From Planctomycetota bacterium (GTDB lineage: Bacteria; Planctomycetota; Phycisphaerae; Sedimentisphaerales; Anaerohalosphaeraceae): a stretch of DNA of 64,000 bases. The position numbers and the translations under genes are program-made. Below, one piece after another: positions 8,911 to 16,829 of the stretch (position 1 is the stretch's first letter; each line of letters begins with the position of its first letter). The DNA is taken from positions 26,909 to 90,908 of the forward strand of contig DUZQ01000002.1 of assembly GCA_013349435.1 (NCBI GenBank), read 5' to 3'. The notes under the pieces were generated by a model. The model searched no databases. It was not told the origin of the DNA and worked only from the letters and a program-made list of their open reading frames with translations.

Positions 8911-8950
8911 GGAAGTACCCGACATAGTCGGGCGGGGTTTAAGCCCGTTC
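8911..8950. repeat. Short palindromic intergenic element between fucU and the fucosidase
   Basis: Two adjacent inverted repeats, CCCGAC..GTCGGG (918-932 region) and GGGC..GCCC (931-946 region), occur between fucU and the GH29 gene. They resemble other small palindromes scattered between genes in this window. They could act as a weak terminator or processing site separating the two genes, but no clear T-tract follows. Confidence 0.5.
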
Positions 8951-9011
8951 CAGAAAATGCCGCGTCCGTAAAGGCGTAGAAATTTACCAACACAGTTACA
9001 GGAGATAAACC

Positions 9012-10505
9012 ATGAATTTGAAAAACTATTTCTATTTGTGCTTGATTATCGTTTTACTCTCCGGCTCTTTTGCATCGGCAGAGGAAAAAGAAAGGCATTA
9101 CGAACCATCCTGGGAATCGTTGCGTCATTACAAGATTCCTGAATGGTTCCGTGATGTAAAGTACGGAATATTTATACACTGGGGAGTGTATGCAGTGCCA
9201 GCCTATCACGATGAATGGTATCCAAAATGGATGTACGCCAAAGATGGTGATGAAGAAGGAGAAGTTTATAAGCACCACAGAAAAAAATACGGCGACCAGA
9301 AGGAGTTTGGGTACAAGGACTTTATCCCGATGTTCAAGGCCCAAAAATGGGAGCCCGCGGCCTGGGCCGAATTGTTCAAAAAGGCGGGTGCACGCTATGT
9401 CGTGCCTGTGGCCGAACATCATGACGGCTTCGCAATGTATGAGTCCAGCCATACGCGGTGGGATTCCGTGGAAATGGGGCCCCATCGCGATGTTATCGCC
9501 GAACTTGGCAAGGCCGTCCGCGCCGAGGGTATGTACTATGGAGTCTCAACGCATTATGCCCACAACTGGAACCACTTTTTCTACAGCGAGGAATTTGACA
9601 ATTACGAGTTTCAGTATTCCGGCCTTTACGGCATACCGCACCAACCGGGCGAAAGACCCCCCGAATGGTTCATGCATCACTGGTACGGGCGCACCAGGGA
9701 ATTGGTCGATAAGTATGAACCTGACATACTCTGGTTTGATTTCGGCTTTCTCCTGCCGGAATATGAGGAGTATCGCAAGGCAATAGCTGCCCATTACTAT
9801 AACAAGGGAATCGAATGGGATAAGGAAGTTGTCCTTCAGTTCAAAGATGACGGCTATCCCCCCGGCTATGCAGTGCTGGACGTCGAACGCGGTAAGCTCG
9901 ATGAAATGTACGAATTTTGCTGGCAGACCGATACCTCCGTCAGTAAAAAATCTTGGGGATACATCGAAAATGATGATTTCAAAACCGTCAACAGTCTCGT
10001 CGACGACCTCATCGACATTGTAAGCAAAAACGGATGCCTGCTGCTCAACATAGGCCCACAAGCCGATGGTACCATACCACAGGAGGCCAGGGAGATACTC
10101 CTCGGTATCGGCAAATGGCTTGAGCTGAATGGAGAAGCTATCTTCGAAACTCGTCCATGGCATACTTACGGCGAAGGACCGACCATGGTGATGGGGCGGG
10201 AATGGGATGATGAGTACAAGGAAGCAAAAGGCTATACCGCCGAAGATATCCGCTTCACAACAAAAAGTAATAACTTGTATATTTCATTATTAGTCTGGCC
10301 GGGCGAGAAGGTAACCGTCAAAAAACTCGGCATCAACTCTCCTTTGAAAAAGGATTCTATCAAGTCCATCAAGATGATCGGCGACCTCAAAGAGTTGTCA
10401 TGGTCCCAGGATAACGACGGTCTGACAATACAATTGCCGAGAAAAACCCCATGCAAAAATGCCTCTGTTCTTAAAGTAGAATTGAAAGGTCCTGCTATGG
10501 AATAA
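9012..10505 (+). CDS. Secreted alpha-L-fucosidase, GH29
   Basis: This 497-residue retaining fucosidase cleaves terminal alpha-L-fucose from glycans. The N-terminus is a classical signal peptide ending about residue 23 (ASA); there is no lipobox Cys, so it is probably released to the periplasm or outside. Substrate-pocket residues include the HWG motif (56-58) and HHDGF (136-140). The predicted nucleophile is Asp243 in PDILWFDFGF. The catalytic barrel runs to about residue 370 and a beta-sandwich follows. The ATG has GGAG upstream. It follows fucP-fucU, completing a release, import and mutarotation set. Two paralogues (14942-16780 and 48817-50343) are lipoproteins. Confidence 0.93.
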   Translation: MNLKNYFYLCLIIVLLSGSFASAEEKERHYEPSWESLRHYKIPEWFRDVKYGIFIHWGVYAVPAYHDEWYPKWMYAKDGDEEGEVYKHHRKKYGDQKEFGYKDFIPMFKAQKWEPAAWAELFKKAGARYVVPVAEHHDGFAMYESSHTRWDSVEMGPHRDVIAELGKAVRAEGMYYGVSTHYAHNWNHFFYSEEFDNYEFQYSGLYGIPHQPGERPPEWFMHHWYGRTRELVDKYEPDILWFDFGFLLPEYEEYRKAIAAHYYNKGIEWDKEVVLQFKDDGYPPGYAVLDVERGKLDEMYEFCWQTDTSVSKKSWGYIENDDFKTVNSLVDDLIDIVSKNGCLLLNIGPQADGTIPQEAREILLGIGKWLELNGEAIFETRPWHTYGEGPTMVMGREWDDEYKEAKGYTAEDIRFTTKSNNLYISLLVWPGEKVTVKKLGINSPLKKDSIKSIKMIGDLKELSWSQDNDGLTIQLPRKTPCKNASVLKVELKGPAME

Positions 10506-10598
10506 AACCGTCAACTAATTTCCTGATTTATATCTTTTTGGCATCGTAAATTTTCGCTGTCTGCGCTTTGTGCTCAGACGAAACCACAGCAATGCAAA

Positions 10599-11666
10599 TT
10601 ATTTGTATGTTGAAGTGTCCTCGAGCAGCTTCCTGACGGTATCCAGGAACCTCGCGGCATATTCGCCGTTGGCAATTTTGTGATCCACCGACAGACTCAG
10701 GTTCATCATCTTGCGAACAGCGGTATCACCACGGACCGACATATACTCCTCAACAATCCTGCCCACACCAAAGCCGCTGCACTGGCCCGGTATCACTATC
10801 GGTATGAATACATCCACCCCAAGCCTGCCCGGATTGCTGATGGTAATACAGGCACCCCGGACATCATCAGGCCCAAGGCTTTCATCAAGGGCCTTTTCAG
10901 TCAGCCGCCTCATCTCTCGGTCGATTTGCGTAACGTCTTTTTTGTCGGCGTCCTTGACCACCGGAACAACGACTCCCTTCGGAGCTGCAACTGTAAATCC
11001 GATATTAATTACATCCGCCAGTTCGATGCTGTCACCTGCAATCTGTCCGGTCATAATAGGAAAATCGACCAGCGCAGTTGCCACAGCTTTTATGATAAAG
11101 GCATCAAAACCAATCTCGGTCTCGCCGGTTCCCAACCCGGCTTTCAGTTTTGCCGGCTCTGTAACATCAACTTTGCTGCTGAGATAAAAGCATGGTATTT
11201 CTCTTTTCGACCTGACCATTTGCTCGGCGATTCGCTTTTGACGTCCGGTCAGGGCAACTGCCGTGCCGGGCTTTGAAACAACAACATTTTCAGGCTCCGT
11301 GTCTTCGGCGGACACGACATGCTGTTCCTCAGGTTCCACATCGGTTATCAGGGCTTGTGGTTCAGACGTCCCGGCGGGGGAGTCGTTTTTTTTTAAGGAG
11401 TCAATAAAGCTTTGAGGCACATCCTCATCCTCTTCGCCGAGGACCAGAAGCACGTCCCCGACCTCCACCGTCTGTTCAAGCTCAACAAGAATGTACCTGA
11501 CAAATCCAGAGGCCGGTGATTCCATCTCTAAGGTAGCTTTCTCCGTCTCTATCTCGAAGATTACGTCACCCTTTTTGACATGGTCGCCGACCCTGACCAT
11601 ACAGCCGACAACCGTTCCTTCCTCAATCGCTTCACCGAACTGCGGCAATCTCACTTCCGTCGCCAT
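10599..11666 (-). CDS. Dihydrolipoamide acyltransferase (E2)-like protein
   Basis: The protein has 355 residues from the chosen ATG at 11666, which has AAGGA upstream; an upstream ATG at 11714 would add 16 unusual residues. An N-terminal lipoyl domain carries the lipoylated Lys43 in IETEKATLE. A long acidic linker (about 80-140) follows, with no recognisable E1/E3-binding domain, and then an acyltransferase catalytic domain. The active-site signature, normally HxxxDG, reads HKIANG, so the Asp is replaced by Asn. No E1 or E3 gene lies nearby. It could be a free-standing acyltransferase using subunits encoded elsewhere, or one with altered chemistry. Substrate unknown. Confidence 0.8.
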   Translation of the reverse strand: MATEVRLPQFGEAIEEGTVVGCMVRVGDHVKKGDVIFEIETEKATLEMESPASGFVRYILVELEQTVEVGDVLLVLGEEDEDVPQSFIDSLKKNDSPAGTSEPQALITDVEPEEQHVVSAEDTEPENVVVSKPGTAVALTGRQKRIAEQMVRSKREIPCFYLSSKVDVTEPAKLKAGLGTGETEIGFDAFIIKAVATALVDFPIMTGQIAGDSIELADVINIGFTVAAPKGVVVPVVKDADKKDVTQIDREMRRLTEKALDESLGPDDVRGACITISNPGRLGVDVFIPIVIPGQCSGFGVGRIVEEYMSVRGDTAVRKMMNLSLSVDHKIANGEYAARFLDTVRKLLEDTSTYK

Positions 11667-11924
11667 AATATCATCCTTATTTTTCTTGCCCTGCCATAAA
11701 ACACCGCCAAACAATATAAGGTATGAAAGTTTACCATCTTTTTCGGATTTAATCCAGCCTAAGATTTGTAAATCTTCGGCTTTGGGCCTATCACTTTCTG
11801 AGATGTAATTCTGCGGGCTAAAATCCCGGCGGAACCGTACCTGTATAGTCAGCCCTGCTTGTCCTTAGCTTGTCGAAGGACGTTTTACGCGGGGGGTTAT
11901 GGCCGACTAAAATATTACCGGGTC

Positions 11925-14186
11925 TTAATCGGTCAAATCCAGCAGGCCTGCGTCAATATATTGTCTGCGGCCGAGCCTTCTGCCGTGAACAGCCAGGATA
12001 TTTTCCCCTTCTCTCAGACGCGACTTCGCCTCACCTTCCAGACGAAATAACGTATATGCGAACTGATGCTCAGGCCCTTCGGCTACAAGCTCGCCATTCA
12101 AATATATAAGCGTTTCCTGCTCAAAGTCGTGGTACACAATAAGATATGGATTCGATATATCTTTACCGGACAAAGCGAATGTCTTTCTAAGCCAGATGTC
12201 GTTGCCCGTCCACTTCGTTCTAACTATAGCGCCAACAACATCCGGGTCCCCGAAGCCTGCTGCGCCTTGCTGCCACGAGCTGTCTTCAAAATCGAGTTCT
12301 CTCCACCCTTCAGGTGGTTTATCAATTGTATAGCGCCATTGTTGGGATTCTTCCTGCGAGGTGGGAACAACCGGCTCAAATTTATATGAATCCGGCCCAA
12401 CCCGACAAAGCTCCTCGGCAGCGGTGGCCAGCCGTTTGCTGTCCATCTTCACCACTGCCCGGTCGTATGTCATCAATCCGTTAACCTCATTTTCCACATC
12501 TGTTATCTGCGTATAAACAGCCGCTGACAGACCCAGTGAAATATACGGCTTCAGCTCCTCGAGCAATGCTTCGTAGGCCAAGGCAAGTGCACCGGCATCT
12601 TTGAAACCGCGGTAGCCCCAGCTTTTCTTCTCCTGCCAGGTATGCCCCTCAACAGGCAGTCCCAGCCCCCCGAATTCGCCAAGCACCAGCGCCCTGCCTT
12701 TTTCAGCAGGCGCCCCGGTAGGACCCGGATAACCATGTACGTCATGAATATCACCCACTCCTTTATCCACAAAGCCGCTGGCCCCGATGACCAGACGCGA
12801 CCGGTCTTTTTTCTTCATCCACTCCACCAGCCGATCTGTATCGTATTGTCCCCATCCCTCGTTAAAAAGCACCCACACAACGATACTTGGATGATTACGG
12901 AGACCGACCATCATACGAACAAGCTCCAGCTCAAACTGCCTGGCCGATTCTTCGGTCCGCTCGGTCCCCCACTCACCCGTAACATCACCACTGACCATAT
13001 CCTGCCAAACCAAAATCCCAAGCTTATCACACCAGTAATAGAACCGCTGCGGCTCAACCTTGATATGCTTGCGGATCGTATTGAAGCCGAGCTTCTTCGT
13101 GATCTCAATATCGTACCGCAGCGCCTCATCAGTCGGCGCCCGATACAACCCGTCCGGCCACCAGCCCTGGTCCAATGTGCCGTATTGAAAACCGATTTTG
13201 TCATTCAACGCCAGTCGAAGGACTCCCTTCCGGTCCCGTACCCTCGAAATCTTTCGCATCCCGAAATAACTACTCACCTCATCTATTACCTGACCGTCTT
13301 TCGTCAGCACGACTTCCAGTTCATACAAAAAAGGTGAATCCGGCGACCAAAGCTTCGCAGCCGGAATCTTTAATTTTACGGAGTTATATACCGTCCCTTC
13401 AGCCCGCGCAACTTCCTGTTTACCTTCCTTTGCGACTACCTCAATCCGACCTCCCCGGCCCTTTCCTCCGGTGCGGGCAAATATGTCCACCGTCTCACTG
13501 TCAATATCAGGTGTAACTACAAGCCTACGAATATATCTGTCCGGTACCGGCTCAAGCCATACCGTCTGCCATATACCCGTTACCGCAGTGTACCAGAATC
13601 CCCGCGGCTCAAGAGTTTGTTTGCCCCTCGGCTGATGACCTTCATCCGTTGGATCCCACACCGCAATTGTTATTTCCTGCAGGCCCTCAGAATTAAGCAT
13701 GCCGGTAATATCAAATGTAAAAGGGTCATATCCGCCGTGATGCGTGCCGACATGCCCGCCGTTGACATAAACAACCGTCTCCCAGTCAACCGCCCCGAAG
13801 TGCAGCAGAAAACGACGCCCTTTCCATAAAGCCGGTAATTCAAACTTGCGTTTGTACCATAACCTCTCCGATTCGGTAACTTTCTTAGCCACTCCGGATA
13901 GCTCCGATTCGACCGGAAAAGGCACAAGGATTTTACCGTCAAATTGCTTGGGCATTTCTTCATCCTTGCCGGTGATGGCATACTCCCAAAGCCCGTTAAG
14001 ATTCAGCCACTGGTCACGAACCATCATCGGACGGGGATATTCGGCCAAGACATTCTCCGGCGATACCTCCTTTGCCCACCGAGTCATCATAATTTCCCCG
14101 GCTTGTTCCGGAGTATGTTCGACCGGCCCACACGCACCTAAAATAGTTACAAAAAACAGAACCGTTTCCAACCGTACTTTTTTCAT
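11925..14186 (-). CDS. GH2-family glycosidase lipoprotein (beta-galactosidase/glucuronidase-like)
   Basis: At 753 residues it has the GH2 order: an N-terminal jelly-roll sugar-binding domain (about 55-200), an immunoglobulin-like domain, a TIM barrel with the acid/base Glu in LFNEGW (near 443) and the nucleophile Glu in LGEFGG (near 503), then a further C-terminal beta-sandwich of about 130 residues. A lipobox ends at Cys19 (LGAC), so it should be anchored in a membrane. Known activities in this family include beta-galactosidase, beta-glucuronidase and beta-mannosidase; the sequence does not decide which. It would complement the fucosidases by removing other residues from fucose-containing glycans. 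Confidence 0.88.
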   Translation of the reverse strand: MKKVRLETVLFFVTILGACGPVEHTPEQAGEIMMTRWAKEVSPENVLAEYPRPMMVRDQWLNLNGLWEYAITGKDEEMPKQFDGKILVPFPVESELSGVAKKVTESERLWYKRKFELPALWKGRRFLLHFGAVDWETVVYVNGGHVGTHHGGYDPFTFDITGMLNSEGLQEITIAVWDPTDEGHQPRGKQTLEPRGFWYTAVTGIWQTVWLEPVPDRYIRRLVVTPDIDSETVDIFARTGGKGRGGRIEVVAKEGKQEVARAEGTVYNSVKLKIPAAKLWSPDSPFLYELEVVLTKDGQVIDEVSSYFGMRKISRVRDRKGVLRLALNDKIGFQYGTLDQGWWPDGLYRAPTDEALRYDIEITKKLGFNTIRKHIKVEPQRFYYWCDKLGILVWQDMVSGDVTGEWGTERTEESARQFELELVRMMVGLRNHPSIVVWVLFNEGWGQYDTDRLVEWMKKKDRSRLVIGASGFVDKGVGDIHDVHGYPGPTGAPAEKGRALVLGEFGGLGLPVEGHTWQEKKSWGYRGFKDAGALALAYEALLEELKPYISLGLSAAVYTQITDVENEVNGLMTYDRAVVKMDSKRLATAAEELCRVGPDSYKFEPVVPTSQEESQQWRYTIDKPPEGWRELDFEDSSWQQGAAGFGDPDVVGAIVRTKWTGNDIWLRKTFALSGKDISNPYLIVYHDFEQETLIYLNGELVAEGPEHQFAYTLFRLEGEAKSRLREGENILAVHGRRLGRRQYIDAGLLDLTD

Positions 14187-14413
14187 TTAGGTCATACCCT
14201 CGAAATTCACCTTTTTTTTGATATATGCTCTGGTTATAGCTACACAACCAAAATTATACCAAAGACCGTACTAACATCAACATAAAGCCTTACAGGCCGA
14301 AGCCGTTAAAGGTTAAACATCTTCCAATCTCTCTTCTTTACTTGTAAAAACAATAGTATTTAGATAATATACAATACAGGTAATCCTTGGTTCTAAGTAA
14401 ATGAAATCACATT

Positions 14414-14863
14414 ATGCGAGCTGTTATACAAAGAGTAAAAGAAGCGAAGATTGAAGTTGACGGCAATGTTGTCGGCTCAATTGACAAGGGTCTTCTGGTC
14501 TTTCAGGGTGTGGGTAAAGACGATACCGAAAAAGACGTTGAATTCACCGCCGACAAATTAGTCAACCTGCGAATCTTCCCTGATGAAAACAAAAAAATGA
14601 ACCTGAGCGTTCTCGACGTCGGAGGAGCCATTTTATTAGTAAGTCAATTCACTCTCTATGGCGACTGTAGAAAGGGCCGTCGGCCTAGCTTCGATTTGGC
14701 GGGCGAACCCCAGGAAGCCAAAAGGCTTTATGAAAAAACAATCGAAACTATCCGTCAAAAAGGCGCCCCGGTTGAAACCGGTGTCTTCGCCGCCCACATG
14801 GATGTGAGCAGCGTAAATGACGGACCGGTAACATTTCTGTTGGACAGCAAAAAAACATTCTAA
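14414..14863 (+). CDS. dtd: D-aminoacyl-tRNA deacylase
   Basis: This 149-residue cytoplasmic proofreading enzyme hydrolyses D-amino acids, and misacylated glycine, from tRNA. The two signature motifs are present: SQFTLYGD near residue 78 and NDGPVT near residue 136, the second providing the cross-subunit Gly-cisPro element. MRAVIQRV is the normal family N-terminus, so the ATG at 14414 is secure. It is a single-gene unit between a GH2 gene and a fucosidase on the other strand and ends at a bidirectional hairpin terminator. Confidence 0.95.
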   Translation: MRAVIQRVKEAKIEVDGNVVGSIDKGLLVFQGVGKDDTEKDVEFTADKLVNLRIFPDENKKMNLSVLDVGGAILLVSQFTLYGDCRKGRRPSFDLAGEPQEAKRLYEKTIETIRQKGAPVETGVFAAHMDVSSVNDGPVTFLLDSKKTF

Positions 14864-14884
14864 ACCAACTCTAATTTAAATATT

Positions 14885-14919
14885 AAAGGGCACTGTTGAT
14901 TTAACGACAGTGCCCCTTT
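14885..14919. terminator. Bidirectional intrinsic terminator between dtd and fucosidase
   Basis: A nine-base perfect stem, GGGCACTGT/ACAGTGCCC, with a ten-base loop is flanked by A and T runs on both sides (AAA before, CTTT then TTTT after). The two genes converge on it, so it should stop transcripts from both directions. Confidence 0.85.
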
Positions 14920-14941
14920 GCTCTTTTAACTTATCTCTTCA

Positions 14942-16780
14942 TCAGTCAATCTTTGGATGATGGTAGCGTTCGATTTTGAAGGCGTAAGCATACTTGCAGG
15001 GCTTTCTGTTGGGTGTTTCAATGATCAAACCTTCACGTGTGATCTCCCAATCAAGTTCCCTGCCGTCACCAAGCATGGTGATGCGTTTAATCTCCTGGGG
15101 ATAAAAGCCGGGGTAACGAGGCCCTTCTTCTCTTTCTTCGATTTCAAATTCCTCGCCGTCGAACATTCCACTAATTCTAAAGGTACCGATGCGTATTATT
15201 ATCTCTTCGCCTTCCTGCTCATAAGTACCGTCTTTACCCTCTCCTGCAATTCCGCCGGAGACCGTAACTTGGCCTTGGTCTTTGAATTCCCAGGTGTACT
15301 CTGCATCGTCTTGCTCTATGGTAAACGTCTTTCCTGCAATTGAAGGTATGTCTTCGTCATCCTCGTCCCAGTCTTCATCTTCGTCTTCATCATCCCAGTC
15401 TTCATCCTCTTCATCCTCTTCCTCTTCAGGACTTTCCAATCTCAGGGTTTTGATAATCGCCTCTTCGCCGGGCCAGGCGAGGAAGATTGCATAAAGGTCA
15501 TCGCCCTTGACTGTGAAACGGATGTCCTCGCTGGTATAGACGGTGTCTGCCTCGTTAAAGCCTATGTCGCTTGCCTCGCCGAGGTTGGTCGGGCCTTCGC
15601 CGGCAATCATCCACGGGCTGGTGCCGTAGATGGCCTCGCCGTTGACATCGAGCCAGGCGCCCAACTCAAGCAGCAACTTGCGGGCACCCTCAGGAATTGT
15701 TCCATCAGGCTTGGGGCCCACATTTAAGAGCAGATAGCCGTTCTTGCTCACACGGTCAACGAGGTTGTCAACCACACGGTCCGGCGGCTTAAATATAAGG
15801 TCTTCGGCATAACCCCACGCTCCGCGGTCATCGACCGTAGAGTCGGTTATCCACTCGTGATAAGTAAGTTTTGCTTCCTGGCCCAGTTCGAGGTCTCGCA
15901 CACCGGTGGCGGGTACGATGTCGTTGCCCTTGTAGGTTACTACTACTTCTTTTCCCTTGGCCTCGGCATCGTTGTAGTAGTAAGCGAGGAAGTCTTTGAC
16001 GTAGCCTTCGGGAATTGAGTCCAGTGCAAAATCGAACCAGATAAAGTCGGGGCTGTATTTGTCGATGACCTCGATAATCTTGCCGTACCACTCGTCCAGA
16101 AACTCCTGGTTGCGCATCGCGCCTTCTTCGTGCTGCTGGCCGTACAGACCTGCATACTTAGGATCGCCGGTGTCATAACGCTTATCCCAGACCGGAAAGA
16201 AGAACCAGTTGGCGGCATGGTGGAATGCGGTAACGAATTTCATATTCCGCTTTCTGACCGCCTTTTCAAATTCACCGACAACATCCCTCTTAGGCCCCAT
16301 CTTCGCGGCGTTCCAGTCGGAATACTTGGTGTCCCACATGGCAAAGCCGTCGTGATGCTCCGCGACGGGACCTGCAAATTTAGCACCCGATTTGGCAAAA
16401 AGCTCGGCCCATTCATCAGCGTTAAACTTATGGGCCGTGAATTTCGGGATAAGATCCTTGTAACCGAAGGTTGGTGTCAGTTTGCCAAATTTTTTCTCGA
16501 AGTGCTTACGGGCCTCAGATTCAGGATCGATATACATGCCGTGAGAGTACCAGGTGGTATTTTCGCCGAAGGCGTGTACGGCATAAGGCCCCCAGTGTGT
16601 GTAAATACCATACTTGCCGTCACGAAGCCACTTAGGGATCTCCTTGTATTCGCGGAGAGATTCCCACGTCGGCTCATACTTTTTGGCCCCACATTTTCCT
16701 GCTTTGCTCAACTGCTCCTCCTGACAGCCGACAATCAGCACACAAACCATAACCAATAAAATTAATGTTAACTTCTTCAT
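14942..16780 (-). CDS. Alpha-L-fucosidase lipoprotein, GH29, with acidic linker and inserted beta domain
   Basis: This GH29 enzyme of 612 residues is about 110 longer than its paralogue at 9012. The lipobox ends at Cys19 (LIVGC). HHDGF is at 142-146 and the predicted nucleophile is Asp250 in PDFIWFD. The extra length is a single insertion in the C-terminal beta-sandwich. It starts after RLESP and consists of an almost purely Asp/Glu/Trp run (about 452-478) and then a small predicted beta domain (about 479-550). The sandwich resumes at YPQEIKRITML. The gene follows a LamG gene by 49 bases on the same strand and has a clear AAGGAG site, so the two are probably co-transcribed. The insertion's function is unknown. 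Confidence 0.9.
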   Translation of the reverse strand: MKKLTLILLVMVCVLIVGCQEEQLSKAGKCGAKKYEPTWESLREYKEIPKWLRDGKYGIYTHWGPYAVHAFGENTTWYSHGMYIDPESEARKHFEKKFGKLTPTFGYKDLIPKFTAHKFNADEWAELFAKSGAKFAGPVAEHHDGFAMWDTKYSDWNAAKMGPKRDVVGEFEKAVRKRNMKFVTAFHHAANWFFFPVWDKRYDTGDPKYAGLYGQQHEEGAMRNQEFLDEWYGKIIEVIDKYSPDFIWFDFALDSIPEGYVKDFLAYYYNDAEAKGKEVVVTYKGNDIVPATGVRDLELGQEAKLTYHEWITDSTVDDRGAWGYAEDLIFKPPDRVVDNLVDRVSKNGYLLLNVGPKPDGTIPEGARKLLLELGAWLDVNGEAIYGTSPWMIAGEGPTNLGEASDIGFNEADTVYTSEDIRFTVKGDDLYAIFLAWPGEEAIIKTLRLESPEEEEDEEDEDWDDEDEDEDWDEDDEDIPSIAGKTFTIEQDDAEYTWEFKDQGQVTVSGGIAGEGKDGTYEQEGEEIIIRIGTFRISGMFDGEEFEIEEREEGPRYPGFYPQEIKRITMLGDGRELDWEITREGLIIETPNRKPCKYAYAFKIERYHHPKID

Positions 16781-16829
16781 CTTTTGCTCCTTATAATAAG
16801 TTTACAAATATATTTAATACAACCTACGA

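Noticed and set aside
3558-10505. A fucoidan utilization locus of SusC/D type
   Set aside because: No SusC/SusD pair and no sulfatase are present in the window; only fucosidases and a fucose permease support fucose use.
10599-11666. Part of a full pyruvate dehydrogenase operon
   Set aside because: No E1 or E3 gene is adjacent, and the active-site signature is altered.
12642-13337. A long plus-strand frame inside the GH2 gene
   Set aside because: It is antisense to a well-supported GH2 gene and shows no recognisable domain.
15282-15494. A serine-rich plus-strand frame
   Set aside because: It is the antisense of the acidic linker in the fucosidase on the minus strand; the composition follows from that and there is no ribosome-binding site.
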